A stretch of 62,716 bases of DNA, taken from Akkermansia sp. (GTDB taxonomy: Bacteria > Verrucomicrobiota > Verrucomicrobiia > Verrucomicrobiales > Akkermansiaceae). The position numbers were made by a program, and so were the translations under genes. Of this stretch, positions 7,713-16,997 are shown in pieces. The stretch covers positions 1 to 62,716 of the forward strand of contig JAFYWX010000038.1 of assembly GCA_017546445.1 (NCBI GenBank), read 5' to 3'. Every line of letters starts with the position of its first letter. The stretch's first letter is position 1. Under the pieces are notes generated by a model. It was not told the origin of the DNA. It did no database searches and was given only the letters and a program-made list of their open reading frames with translations.

Positions 7713-8672
7713 TCAGCTGGCGGGGTATTCCACCGGCTCCAGCTTACCGCGATTGATAAGCTGCATGATGTCCTCGCCGGGCTGCTGCACAGCAGGCTGC
7801 TGGGGCAGGGGCTTGGTGGTGAACACGGGGAAGTCAGCCTCCTCCTTGATGTTGCCACCCGTGGCCAGGGAGAAGTAACCGCGCTTCGGGTCGATGCGGC
7901 AGTTGATTTCCTTCAGCGGGTTGCCATCGCGGGTGAAGCGGAACTCCGTGGCGGCGCTCCATTCCTTGCCGTCCCAGCGCAGGGCGGGGCCGAAGGTGGC
8001 GCGGCGTTCAAAGCCCTTGGAGACCACGTCGCGCTTGAAGTCCTCCACGAAACCGCAACCGCCGCCGAGACCACGGCTCAGCGCCTGAATGCGCCAGCAG
8101 CTCATCAGCGTCCACTTGTTCTCTGCGGGGTCAAAGATGTAACCGGCAATCTGGCGGAAATCGGGGCCATCCTCGTGCTCCACCACCAGGGTCTTGATGA
8201 CATCGCCTTCCTTCCAGGGGAAGGGGCGCATGGAGTTGCCGCCGGTGCCTTCGCCACCAAAGCGGCGGTGGGTCACCTTCTCGCCCTTCTGGATAAGCTT
8301 GGCGCGTTCTTCCTCGGGGGCAGCGTGGGGATTATCGCCGGAATCCTTGGCATCCCAGATGGAGAAGATAGCCACGCGCACCGGGTTGCCGTTCTCGTCC
8401 TTGTGGCCGAGTTCCTGCACGCCGATGTAGCCGCAGCCGAAGTTGTTGCAGGCAAAGTAGGTGCCGGGGGCGCTCTTTTCAATCACAGCCTCCTGGTAGG
8501 CTGCAGTGTGCTTGGGAATAGCGGGGCCGTAGCCCAGGTGCACGGAAGCGCACTGGCGCTTTGCCATGTTTTCCGGCAGCCAGTAGTCCGAATAGCGGTC
8601 AGCCTGGGCCTCCTGCATGCAGCAGGTGGCAAGCGTCACCAGGCCCGTCATCAGGGTGTAGATGCGTTTCAT
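7713..8672 (-). CDS. DUF3472-domain exported protein
   Basis: 319 residues. An N-terminal signal ([18 protein letters not shown]) has a Cys pair that could be lipidated or simply precede a signal peptidase I site at AQA-DR. The body matches the DUF3472 pattern: [35 protein letters not shown] and a Trp/Gly-rich sandwich core (TLMSCWRIQ). The C-terminus is Pro/Gln-rich ([14 protein letters not shown]). Family function is unknown; members are often extracellular in host-associated bacteria and may bind carbohydrate. It stands alone, divergent from ahcY. Confidence 0.75.
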   Translation of the reverse strand: MKRIYTLMTGLVTLATCCMQEAQADRYSDYWLPENMAKRQCASVHLGYGPAIPKHTAAYQEAVIEKSAPGTYFACNNFGCGYIGVQELGHKDENGNPVRVAIFSIWDAKDSGDNPHAAPEEERAKLIQKGEKVTHRRFGGEGTGGNSMRPFPWKEGDVIKTLVVEHEDGPDFRQIAGYIFDPAENKWTLMSCWRIQALSRGLGGGCGFVEDFKRDVVSKGFERRATFGPALRWDGKEWSAATEFRFTRDGNPLKEINCRIDPKRGYFSLATGGNIKEEADFPVFTTKPLPQQPAVQQPGEDIMQLINRGKLEPVEYPAS

Positions 8673-8680
8673 CGCCTGTG

Positions 8681-8708
8681 ATTATAACTGATTTTCTTCT
8701 ATTTTCAA
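8681..8708 (-). promoter_or_regulatory. Leaderless-type promoter of the DUF3472 gene
   Basis: Minus strand: TTGAAA, 16-nt spacer, TATAAT, 8 nt to the ATG. Confidence 0.6.
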
Positions 8709-8731
8709 GTCTAAAGCGGTGTGGATTAGCA

Positions 8732-8760
8732 TTGACTCTGCGGGTGATTCGCGGTAAACT
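8732..8760 (+). promoter_or_regulatory. Near-leaderless promoter of ahcY
   Basis: TTGACT, 17-nt spacer, TAAACT, 10 nt to the ATG at 8771, giving an expected leader of only about 3-4 nt. Confidence 0.6.
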
Positions 8761-8770
8761 CGCCGCCGTC

Positions 8771-10183
8771 ATGACTTCTACAGCTGATTATAAGGTGGCC
8801 GATATTGCCCTGAAGGATTGGGGACGCAAGGAAATTGCCGTGTCGGAATACGAGATGCCGGGCCTGATGGCCTGCCGTGAGAAATACGGCGAGCAGAAGC
8901 CGCTGGCCGGGGTGCGTATCACTGGTTCGCTGCACATGACGATTCAGACCGCTGTGCTCATCGAGACGCTGGTTGCCCTGGGGGCCGAGGTGCGTTGGGC
9001 CAGCTGCAACATTTTCTCTACGCAGGATCACGCTGCCGCCGCCATTGCGGCCACGGGTGTGCCGGTGTTTGCCTGGAAGGGCGAGACGCTTACGGAATAC
9101 TGGGATTGCACCTGGGCTGCCCTGAGCCACCGTGATGGTCTGGGCCCGCAGCTGGTGGTGGACGACGGCGGCGACGTGACGCTGCTGCTGCACCGCGGTT
9201 ATGAGATGGAAGAGGGTTCCGACTGGGTGAATACCCCCTCCGACAGCGAGGAAGAGGGCGTTATCAAGGCTCTGCTGAAGCGCATTGCTGCCGAGCAGCC
9301 CGGTGTGTTCCACCGCTGGATGCCGGAGTGGAAGGGTGTTTCCGAGGAAACGACCACCGGTGTGCACCGCCTCTACCAGATGGAGCGCGAGGGCCGTCTG
9401 CTGGTGCCCGCCATCAATGTGAATGACTCTGTGACCAAGAGCAAGTTTGATAACCTGTACGGCTGCCGCGAAAGCCTGACGGACGGTATCAAGCGCGCCA
9501 CGGACGTGATGATTGCCGGTAAGGTGGCTGTTATCTGCGGTTATGGCGATGTGGGCAAGGGCTGCGCCCAGGCTCTGCGCGGGCTGGGTGCCCAGGTGAT
9601 TGTGACCGAGGTGGACCCCATCTGCGCTCTGCAGGCTGCCATGGAAGGCTACCGTGTGCTGACGGTGGAGGATACCCTCGGCATGGCCGACATTTACGTA
9701 ACCACTACGGGTAACTGCGATATCATTACCCTGGAGCACATGGAGAAGATTAAGGACCAGGCTATCGTCTGCAACATCGGCCACTTCGACAACGAGATTC
9801 AGGTGGCCCGCCTGCAGGCCTACCCCGGCATTGTGTGCACGAACATCAAGCCGCAGGTGGACAAGTACACCTTCCCGGATGGTCACAGCCTCTATCTGCT
9901 GGCCGAAGGCCGCCTGGTGAACCTGGGCTGCGCCACGGGCCACGCCTCCTTCGTGATGAGCAACAGCTTCACCAACCAGGTGCTGGCTCAGATTGCCCTC
10001 TGGCAGGACCGCGAAACCGCCAAGCCTTCCGTGACCGTGCTTCCCAAGAAGCTCGACGAAGAGGTGGCCCGCTTGCACCTGGCCAAGCTCGGTGTGCGCC
10101 TTACCACCCTCACCCAGAAGCAGGCCGACTACATCGGCGTGCCCGTAGAAGGCCCCTTCAAGGCTGAAGCGTATAGATATTGA
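8771..10183 (+). CDS. ahcY: Adenosylhomocysteinase (S-adenosyl-L-homocysteine hydrolase)
   Basis: 470 residues, the long bacterial form. It reversibly splits S-adenosylhomocysteine into adenosine and homocysteine in the activated methyl cycle, using tightly bound NAD. Signatures: [35 protein letters not shown], the substrate loop [14 protein letters not shown], the NAD-binding [10 protein letters not shown], and the C-terminal motif ending in YRY. The ATG at 8771 fits the family N-terminus ([17 protein letters not shown]); an in-frame extension to 8561 would run antisense into the DUF3472 gene. The stop codon lies inside the left ATTGAC repeat of the next element. Oddity: the normal polar end is preserved although the adjacent DNA is repeat-derived. 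Confidence 0.97.
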   Translation: MTSTADYKVADIALKDWGRKEIAVSEYEMPGLMACREKYGEQKPLAGVRITGSLHMTIQTAVLIETLVALGAEVRWASCNIFSTQDHAAAAIAATGVPVFAWKGETLTEYWDCTWAALSHRDGLGPQLVVDDGGDVTLLLHRGYEMEEGSDWVNTPSDSEEEGVIKALLKRIAAEQPGVFHRWMPEWKGVSEETTTGVHRLYQMEREGRLLVPAINVNDSVTKSKFDNLYGCRESLTDGIKRATDVMIAGKVAVICGYGDVGKGCAQALRGLGAQVIVTEVDPICALQAAMEGYRVLTVEDTLGMADIYVTTTGNCDIITLEHMEKIKDQAIVCNIGHFDNEIQVARLQAYPGIVCTNIKPQVDKYTFPDGHSLYLLAEGRLVNLGCATGHASFVMSNSFTNQVLAQIALWQDRETAKPSVTVLPKKLDEEVARLHLAKLGVRLTTLTQKQADYIGVPVEGPFKAEAYRY

Positions 10184-10604
10184 CGATTGACTATTGACAA
10201 TTGACGATTGGTATGGATGCGCGGGAATTGCGAGAACGGACACTGGAGTTCGGGCTGCGCATAGTCCGCTTGTGTCAATACTTGCAACGCCGCCCTGTGG
10301 CTGAGGTGCTGGGTAAACAGCTGCTGCGCTGCGGCACCTCGGTCGGGGCGAATTACAGAGCTGCGAGTCTCGCTAAGAGTCCTGCTGACTTCGTGTCAAA
10401 AATCAAAATATGTGAGGAGGAAGCTGATGAGAGCATCTACTGGCTGGAGCTTTTAATACGCTCCGGCGAGATTGATGCTGAACGTGTAAAAACGTTGCAG
10501 ACGGAGGCAACAGAACTCCGCAATATCATGTCTGCCAGTGCAAAAACTGCGCGCAACAATTTAAAGTAAAACAATGGTCAATAGTCAATTGTCATTAGTC
10601 AATG
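10179..10604 (+). mobile_element. S23/four-helix-bundle element bounded by ATTGAC inverted repeats
   Basis: The left end (10179-10210) carries four ATTGAC/ATTGAC-like units (ATTGACGATTGACTATTGAC and on); the right end (10572-10604) carries the same units inverted (GGTCAATAGTCAATTGTCA and on). Between them lies one S23-family gene. The ahcY stop codon lies within the left repeat and the folC start codon within the right, so ahcY, the element and folC form one co-directional run. I infer an inserted cassette; no transposase and no target duplication are visible. Confidence 0.6.
10213..10569 (+). CDS. Four-helix-bundle protein (S23/IVP family)
   Basis: 118 residues from the ATG at 10213; a TTG at 10201 inside the repeat is a less likely start. 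The pattern is that of the S23 family first seen in intervening sequences of 23S rRNA: TLEFGLRIVRLCQYL, a central GKQLLRCGTSVGANYRAAS, KSPADFVSKIKICEEEADES, WLELLIRSG and a final Leu-rich helix. Members form pentameric helical bundles, and the retroelement accessory protein Avd of diversity-generating retroelements belongs to this fold; the cellular function of stand-alone members is unknown. No reverse transcriptase or rRNA is nearby. It lies inside the ATTGAC inverted repeats. Confidence 0.85.
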   Translation: MDARELRERTLEFGLRIVRLCQYLQRRPVAEVLGKQLLRCGTSVGANYRAASLAKSPADFVSKIKICEEEADESIYWLELLIRSGEIDAERVKTLQTEATELRNIMSASAKTARNNLK

Positions 10605-11791
10605 CCCTTGATTGGCTGTATTCTACTCAGGCTTTTGGTATCAAGCTGGGGCTGGAGGGGGTGACGCGGCTGCTTTCTGCCTGCGGTGTGCTGTATCCGC
10701 GTGCGCAGGTCATTCATGTGGCCGGCACAAATGGCAAAGGCAGCACATGCGCCTTCTGCGAGAGCGTGGCGCGGGCTGCCGGATACAAGACCGGCTTGTT
10801 CACCTCGCCGCATCTGGTGGAGTTCAGTGAGCGCATCCGCGTGAATGGGCAGAATATCCCGGATGCGGATGCCGCCCGCCTTATCGGCAAGGTGCGCTCC
10901 ATCGTGCAGGGGTGGGACCCATGCCCGACTTTCTTTGAGCTGGTGCTGGCTGTGGCTATGCTCTGGTTTGCGGAGCAGGAGGTGGAGCTTATCGTGCTGG
11001 AAACCGGCATGGGTGGCCGCCTGGATGCCACAAATGCTGTGCCCAAGGATGTGGCAGTGCTCACCCCCATCGGGCTGGACCACACCCAGTACCTGGGCGA
11101 GACGCTTTACGAGGTGGCCGGCGAGAAGGCTGCCATTCTTTCCTGGCACCGCCCCTCCGTGTCGGCTCCGCAGGAGCCGGAGGCCATGCGGGCTATTCAG
11201 GAGGCTGCAGAGCGCATGAATACCTATTGCCGCGTGGTGGGTGGCGAATGTGACCAGCCGCTGGGGCTGAAAGGTGTGCATCAGCGCCGCAATGCTGCGC
11301 TGGCACTGGCCGCGCTGCGTGCGCTGCCGCATTTCCTCTGCAGTGCAGAGGAGGAAGCCCGCGGACTGGCCCAGGTAAGCTGGCCCGGGCGCTTCGAGGA
11401 AGTGCAGCCCGGTGTCATCATGGATGGCGCGCACAATCCGCATGCCATGCAGGTGCTCACCCGCACCTGGCGAGAGACTTTTGGCGAGCAGAAGGCCCGC
11501 TGCATCTATGCCGGCTCGGCAGATAAAGCTCTGGATGAAGTGCTGGAGCTGCTTTCCCCCATTGTAGGTGAGTGGGTGCTGCCGCCGGTGCAATCTCCCC
11601 GCATTCTTTCCCCTGTTGAGATGGCAGCCAAGGTGCAGGCAGTGTCCGCTGCCCCCGTTTCCACCCCCGCCACGCTGGCCGAATGCCTGACAGATATGCC
11701 CGCCGGCACCCTCATCTGCGGTTCCTTCTTCCTCCTCGGCGAGGCGAAGGCCATCCTCCGCAGTACCGATTATCGCACTACGGTGCAGTGA
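10574..11791 (+). CDS. folC: Folylpolyglutamate synthase / dihydrofolate synthase
   Basis: 405 residues. This Mur-ligase-like enzyme adds glutamate to dihydropteroate and to folates. Signatures: HVAGTNGKGSTCAFCESV (P-loop), TGLFTSPHLVEFSERIRVNG, LETGMGGRLDATN, LTPIGLDHTQYLG, WPGRFEEV and the C-terminal MDGAHNP. The first ten residues (MVNSQLSLVN) are encoded by the right-hand ATTGAC repeat; family homology starts at ALDWLYSTQAFGIKLGLE. No in-frame ATG or GTG exists between the repeat and the conserved core, so the repeat now supplies the start codon and N-terminus. It follows the S23 gene by 4 nt and is probably co-transcribed. Confidence 0.95.
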   Translation: MVNSQLSLVNALDWLYSTQAFGIKLGLEGVTRLLSACGVLYPRAQVIHVAGTNGKGSTCAFCESVARAAGYKTGLFTSPHLVEFSERIRVNGQNIPDADAARLIGKVRSIVQGWDPCPTFFELVLAVAMLWFAEQEVELIVLETGMGGRLDATNAVPKDVAVLTPIGLDHTQYLGETLYEVAGEKAAILSWHRPSVSAPQEPEAMRAIQEAAERMNTYCRVVGGECDQPLGLKGVHQRRNAALALAALRALPHFLCSAEEEARGLAQVSWPGRFEEVQPGVIMDGAHNPHAMQVLTRTWRETFGEQKARCIYAGSADKALDEVLELLSPIVGEWVLPPVQSPRILSPVEMAAKVQAVSAAPVSTPATLAECLTDMPAGTLICGSFFLLGEAKAILRSTDYRTTVQ

Positions 11792-11803
11792 TGCATGTAT
11801 CTT

Positions 11804-12141
11804 ACATGTGCGCAGCACATGTTTTCATTCTTCATTTATCATACGAACGCGCAGCGTGAGTTTTCATGATAGGAAGCGTAGAGAAAATGAAAACGTCCGC
11901 TTACGCGGCCGAATGAAAAATGAAAGGTGAAAACGCGCCTTTCGGCGCGTGAGAAGTATGCCCTTGGGTGTAATGCCGCGCGGGTATCTCACATGTGCGC
12001 AGCACATGTTTTCATTTTTCATTCATCATACGAACGCGCAGCGTGAGTTTTCATGATAGGAAGAGCGTAGAAGAAATGAAAACGCCCGCTTACGCGGGCG
12101 AGTGAAAAATGAAGGATGAAAACGCGCCTTGCGGCGTGTGA
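11804..12141. repeat. Tandem hairpin-rich repeat, about 187-bp period
   Basis: Two imperfect copies begin with ACATGTGCgcaGCACATGT at 11804 and 11991. Each copy carries further mini-hairpins: ACGCgcaGCGT, CCGCttacGCGG (extended to CCCGCttacGCGGG in copy 2) and CGCGCCtttcGGCGCG in copy 1, joined by A/T-rich linkers of the type TTTTCATTTTTCATT or GAAAAATGAAA. This fills the whole folC-rubrerythrin gap apart from the terminator; no gene is visible. Confidence 0.7.
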
Positions 12142-12174
12142 GAAGAAAAACACGCCCGCGATTGCGGGCGTGTG
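12142..12174 (-). terminator. Rubrerythrin terminator
   Basis: CACGCCCGC and GCGGGCGTG arms with loop GATT; on the minus strand it is followed by TTTTTCTTC. It starts about 10 nt beyond the rubrerythrin stop. Confidence 0.8.
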
Positions 12175-12182
12175 AAAAATTC

Positions 12183-12725
12183 TTAGATCTCGATGTACTT
12201 ACCCTTGGGCATGTTGCAGAGCGGGCAGCGCTCCGGCTCGGTGCCTTCGGCAAAGGTGTCGCCGCAGAGGGGGCACACGTAGTACTTGGCGGGCAGGTCG
12301 AGCTTCTCACCGGCTTCCAGCTGGGCGAGGGCCTTGCTGTACAGGTCGGCGTGCTCCTTTTCGGCCTCGTTGGCCCAGGTGAAGCTGCGCACGGCATCGG
12401 TGATTTCCTCCTCCTGAGCCTGAGCAATCATGGGGGGATACATATCGGTGAACTCGTAGGTCTCGCCGGCGATGGCGGCCTTCAGGTTCTCGACGGTGTT
12501 GCCCACCTCGATGTGCATCTCGATGTCGATGGGGGCCTGGCCCAGCTTCACGAGCACCTTGTTGTGGTTGGTGGCGTGAATGCGCTCAGCGCGGCTGGCA
12601 GCGGCGAAGAGCTTTTCGATGAGGGGGTAGCCCTCCTGGGCGGCGCGGGTGGCATAAGCAGCGTACTTGGCGCTGGCGGTGCTTTCGCCGATAATGGCGG
12701 TCTTGAGGTTGTCGATCGTTGTCAT
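12183..12725 (-). CDS. Rubrerythrin (di-iron peroxide reductase with rubredoxin tail)
   Basis: 180 residues. The ferritin-like helical domain (1-140) carries the di-iron ligand motifs GESTAS (Glu), AERIH (ExxH), GETYEF and EAEKEH (ExxH). The C-terminal 35 residues form a rubredoxin-like knuckle with CPLCGDTF and CPLCNMPKG, two CxxC pairs for one iron. Known members reduce hydrogen peroxide in the cytoplasm of anaerobes, taking electrons from rubredoxin or NAD(P)H donors. It fits an anaerobic or microaerophilic lifestyle. Monocistronic, with its own promoter and terminator. Confidence 0.94.
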   Translation of the reverse strand: MTTIDNLKTAIIGESTASAKYAAYATRAAQEGYPLIEKLFAAASRAERIHATNHNKVLVKLGQAPIDIEMHIEVGNTVENLKAAIAGETYEFTDMYPPMIAQAQEEEITDAVRSFTWANEAEKEHADLYSKALAQLEAGEKLDLPAKYYVCPLCGDTFAEGTEPERCPLCNMPKGKYIEI

Positions 12726-12731
12726 GGCCGT

Positions 12732-12760
12732 AGTGTAATCCTATTTTAGAATAATTACAA
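12732..12760 (-). promoter_or_regulatory. Leaderless-type promoter of rubrerythrin
   Basis: Minus strand: TTGTAA, 17-nt spacer, TACACT, 6 nt to the ATG. Confidence 0.6.
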
Positions 12761-12799
12761 GAAAAATCTGCGAATTATTGAAAAATAATTTATTTTTAC

Positions 12800-13960
<1,161 letters not shown>

Positions 13961-13973
13961 TCAGGTGGGCAAA

Positions 13974-14363
13974 TTACTGCTGAAAGCAGCTGCGGGGAAA
14001 ATACAGTGGCTCCGAAATGAAGGGGGCGCCCAGTTCATCGTTGCCGAAGAGGCGGAGCTCCATGGCCACGGGCGGGGCGTCGAACTCATGGCAGCCGCTG
14101 CAGGAAAACACCGCCCCGGGAGCCAGGGTGGGGTAGTCGTTGAATACTTTTGAGGCCTCAATGATGCGGGTGTTGCCGCTGCGGTCGCGCAGGGTCCACT
14201 TGCGGCCCAGCAGGCGCACCGCCTGGTCTCCGGTGTTGCAGATGCTGATGCGGAAGAGCGTGCGGTACACCGGGCGGGGACGTCGCAGCGCCTGCACCCC
14301 GGACATGACGAGGCGCAGCTCCAGCGGAGCATAAACCGGGAGACTGGGGCATTTAGTGCTCAT
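13974..14363 (-). CDS. apaG: ApaG-domain protein
   Basis: 129 residues, the usual ApaG length. It shows the FN3-like ApaG core: YRTLFRISICNTGDQAVRLL, GRKWTLRDRSGNTRII, YPTLAPGAVFSCSGCHEFDAPPVAMEL. ApaG is a small cytoplasmic protein linked to cobalt/magnesium homeostasis by genetics, and a bacterial ApaG has diphosphatase activity on nucleotides in some species; the role here is not shown. It overlaps the end of the upstream secreted protein gene by 11 nt, so the two are co-transcribed. A second Cys-containing strand (SCSGCHE) is unusual but not diagnostic. Confidence 0.8.
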   Translation of the reverse strand: MSTKCPSLPVYAPLELRLVMSGVQALRRPRPVYRTLFRISICNTGDQAVRLLGRKWTLRDRSGNTRIIEASKVFNDYPTLAPGAVFSCSGCHEFDAPPVAMELRLFGNDELGAPFISEPLYFPRSCFQQ

Positions 14364-15282
14364 AACCTTCGCCCACGGCGATGGTGGAAATGGAACCTGC
14401 GGCCTCCCGGATGCGGCGAACCTTCTCCAGCGTGGGGGCTTCGCCGGGAGCCAGGCTCATCTGGTCAATGAGCGTCTCCATATGGCGGCTCATGGACTCC
14501 ACCTTCAGGCGGCGGGCGATGCGGGGATGAAGCCCGCTGAGAATTTCATTGAAATAAGCGGGGGCATCTGCATAGAAAATGGCGGCCGCCTGGTCGGCAT
14601 CGAAGCGCTGCTCCAGCGCGGCAGCGGCAGCCTCCAGTGCGCGCACCCAGCCGCCCAGAGCCAGCAGGTGCGCCAGGTCCGGGTCGCGCAGGGCGGTCAG
14701 TTCGTCATTCACGGCGCTCTGGGTAGAGGCGAGAATGCGTTTGAATTCCTCCAGCTGTCCCTTTTCTGCATGCTCCAGCAGGCTGGCGGAGTAGGTGTTC
14801 ATCTTGCCGCCCACGCCCATGGCCTTGCCATAGCGGGAGAGATCCAGCGCAATGGGCTTGATATCGTTCATGTGGCCACTGCGCACGGCAATGAAACCAT
14901 CTGCCAGGATGTAGCCCATCTCCAGTGCCAGCTTGCCGGCATTCAGCGGCAGGTGCTCGGGGCGGCGGCGCAGTACATAGTCCTCCGGGATGGAGGGCAG
15001 GTTATCCAGCTGGGCGAAAATCTTGCTGATGGAGGGGGCGGTGTATACATTGATGCCCAGCTCCTGGTTGGAGTGGGAGTCATCCAGCATCGAATCATCG
15101 CGGAACATGGCGGGAACCTCGCCCGGGCGGCGGGCGGAATCCTCCTGTGTCGCAATCTCCGGCATGCCATCAAATGCCGTGTCTACGGCTTCTTCGCTGA
15201 ACTCAGGCATTTCCTGTGCGTTAAGCAGGGGCATGCCCAGCAGGGCGGCGGCGAGGAGCAGGTGAGGGAATGTCGGTTTCAT
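14353..15282 (-). CDS. Secreted protein of unknown function
   Basis: 309 residues. A signal peptide (MKPTFPHLLLAAALLGMPLLNA-QE) is followed by an acidic, probably disordered stretch (22-75) and a largely helical body with repeated Ala/Leu-rich helices (GGWVRALEAAAAALEQRF, ADAPAYFNEILSGLHPRI). The C-terminus (STIAVGEGYEH) is short and polar. I recognise no family. It is the first gene of a unit with apaG, and diverges from the glycosyltransferase across about 150 bp. Confidence 0.7.
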   Translation of the reverse strand: MKPTFPHLLLAAALLGMPLLNAQEMPEFSEEAVDTAFDGMPEIATQEDSARRPGEVPAMFRDDSMLDDSHSNQELGINVYTAPSISKIFAQLDNLPSIPEDYVLRRRPEHLPLNAGKLALEMGYILADGFIAVRSGHMNDIKPIALDLSRYGKAMGVGGKMNTYSASLLEHAEKGQLEEFKRILASTQSAVNDELTALRDPDLAHLLALGGWVRALEAAAAALEQRFDADQAAAIFYADAPAYFNEILSGLHPRIARRLKVESMSRHMETLIDQMSLAPGEAPTLEKVRRIREAAGSISTIAVGEGYEH

Positions 15283-15309
15283 CGTGGAGACGGAGTGGTT
15301 ACTTTAGGC

Positions 15310-15338
15310 TTGACTCAACTCTCAGTTTACCTTACTAT
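15310..15338 (+). promoter_or_regulatory. Promoter of the cellulose-synthase-like gene
   Basis: TTGACT, 17-nt spacer, TACTAT, with an expected start near 15345 and therefore a leader of about 90 nt, unlike the leaderless promoters elsewhere in the window. Confidence 0.55.
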
Positions 15339-15435
15339 CGGCGCGCGTCAAGTATCTGCTGGAGTGCTGACGCAAAAATGGCCTGTTCCGCGCGGAGATG
15401 CGGGCCGATTCGTCTCATCTGAAATAATTAGTTCT

Positions 15436-16968
15436 ATGGAATTGTCTGACCAATGGTTTGATTTTCTCTGGCTGGCTGCCTATTTTCTTGTGCTTATCGG
15501 CATGTCCGGCTATGGGTGTCACCGCCTGCTGATGGTGATGCTGTACATCAAGCACCGTAAGGATGTGCCGCAGCCCAAGGCTCAGTGGGATGAGTGGCCT
15601 ATGGTGACGGTTCAGCTGCCCATGTTCAATGAGAAGTTCGTGGTGGAGGGCCTGCTCAAGAAGGTAACAGCCATTGATTATCCCAAGGATAAGCTGGAAA
15701 TTCAGATTCTGGATGACTCTACCGATGATACCTATGAGCTTTGCAAACAGCAGGTGGAGTATTATCGCGCCCAAGGCTTTGATATCGTGTGCCTGCACCG
15801 CGAGGACCGCACCGGTTTCAAGGCTGGTGCACTGGAGGCTGCGGATGCTGTGGCCAAGGGTGAGTTTCTGTTGATTCTGGATGCCGACTTCCGCCCGGAG
15901 CCGGATATCCTGAAGGTCTGTGTGCCGTATTTCACCGACCCGCAGATTGGCGTGGTGCAGACCCGCTGGGCTCACATCAACCGTAATTACAACATGCTGA
16001 CCCGCCTGCAGAGCATTTTCCTGGATGGTCACTTTGCGCTGGAGCAGACCTGCCGCAACCGTTCCGGCCGTTTCTTCACTTTCAACGGCACCGCTGGTAT
16101 GTGGCGCAAGAGCACCATTATCGATGCCGGTGGTTGGGAGCACGACACCATCACCGAGGATATGGACCTTTCCTACCGTGCTCAGATGAAGGGCTGGCGC
16201 TTCGTGTATCTCAATGATTACGAGACTCCCGCAGAGCTGCCGGTGGATATGGACGGCTTCAAGGCCCAGCAGCACCGCTGGACCAAGGGCTGCATTCAGG
16301 TCTGCCGCAAGATGTTCTTCGATATCTGGCGCTCCAATGCTCCATTCAAGGCCAAGATGGAAGCCACTACGCATCTTACCTGCAACTACTCGTACCTGGC
16401 TCTTATTCTGCTTTGCTTCCTGGTGATGCCGGTGTGCACCCACATGGTGACCCCCACCGGGGCATGGGCCTGGGACCAGTGGCCTATGATTCTGCTGACC
16501 TTCACGTTGTTCTTCTTTGCAACGGTATCTGTTTGCTTGTTCTATATTACAGCTGAGATGATTGTGCGTCCCCGCCGCTGGTATATGGTATTCCCCCTCC
16601 TGCTGCCGCTTCTGGCACTGGGTGTGGGTATGGCTGTGAATAATGCCAAGGCTGTGCTGGAGGCCATGGCCGGGCAGCAGAGCGAATTTGTGCGTACTCC
16701 CAAGTTCGGCGAGTCTAACCAGGGTGCTCTTTCCATTGAGAAGCGCGCCAAGGGTTACAAGGCCATCAAGTCTGTGCTGGTTCCGGTGTTGGAGCTCTGC
16801 TTTGCGCTGTTCTTTACCTATGTGGAGTGTATGAATCTGAGCAATGGTGACTATCTCACCTTTGTGCTCATGACTCCCTTCCTTGGATTCTACTACACCA
16901 GTATTGCTTCTATTGCCCGCCTGGTGGATGGCGCGATGCAGAAACGCCGCGCTGCTGTTCAGGCGTAA
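15436..16968 (+). CDS. GT2 cellulose-synthase-like glycosyltransferase
   Basis: 510 residues. N-terminal membrane helix (FLWLAAYFLVLIGMSGYG), then a processive GT-A domain: VTVQLPMFNEKFVVEGLL, the nucleotide-binding DD (QILDDSTDDT), LILDADFRPE (DxD), the acceptor motif TEDMDLSYRAQ, and QQHRW, the Q(Q/R)xRW signature of processive beta-glycan synthases. At least three membrane helices follow. It probably makes a beta-linked polysaccharide at the inner membrane from a UDP- or GDP-sugar; product unknown. No PilZ domain is evident. An L,D-transpeptidase gene starts 29 nt downstream, suggesting an envelope unit. In-frame extension upstream of 15436 is antisense to the secreted protein gene and rejected. 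Confidence 0.9.
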   Translation: MELSDQWFDFLWLAAYFLVLIGMSGYGCHRLLMVMLYIKHRKDVPQPKAQWDEWPMVTVQLPMFNEKFVVEGLLKKVTAIDYPKDKLEIQILDDSTDDTYELCKQQVEYYRAQGFDIVCLHREDRTGFKAGALEAADAVAKGEFLLILDADFRPEPDILKVCVPYFTDPQIGVVQTRWAHINRNYNMLTRLQSIFLDGHFALEQTCRNRSGRFFTFNGTAGMWRKSTIIDAGGWEHDTITEDMDLSYRAQMKGWRFVYLNDYETPAELPVDMDGFKAQQHRWTKGCIQVCRKMFFDIWRSNAPFKAKMEATTHLTCNYSYLALILLCFLVMPVCTHMVTPTGAWAWDQWPMILLTFTLFFFATVSVCLFYITAEMIVRPRRWYMVFPLLLPLLALGVGMAVNNAKAVLEAMAGQQSEFVRTPKFGESNQGALSIEKRAKGYKAIKSVLVPVLELCFALFFTYVECMNLSNGDYLTFVLMTPFLGFYYTSIASIARLVDGAMQKRRAAVQA

Positions 16969-16997
16969 GGAAAAACAGTTTTTCTGATTTTGGATAT

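Noticed and set aside
8726..10243. 505-codon minus-strand open frame antisense to ahcY
   Set aside because: Low-complexity His/Gly/Val shadow of a highly conserved enzyme.
10213..10569. rRNA intervening sequence or diversity-generating retroelement
   Set aside because: The S23-type gene lies between two metabolic genes, with no 23S rRNA, reverse transcriptase or template repeat in the window.
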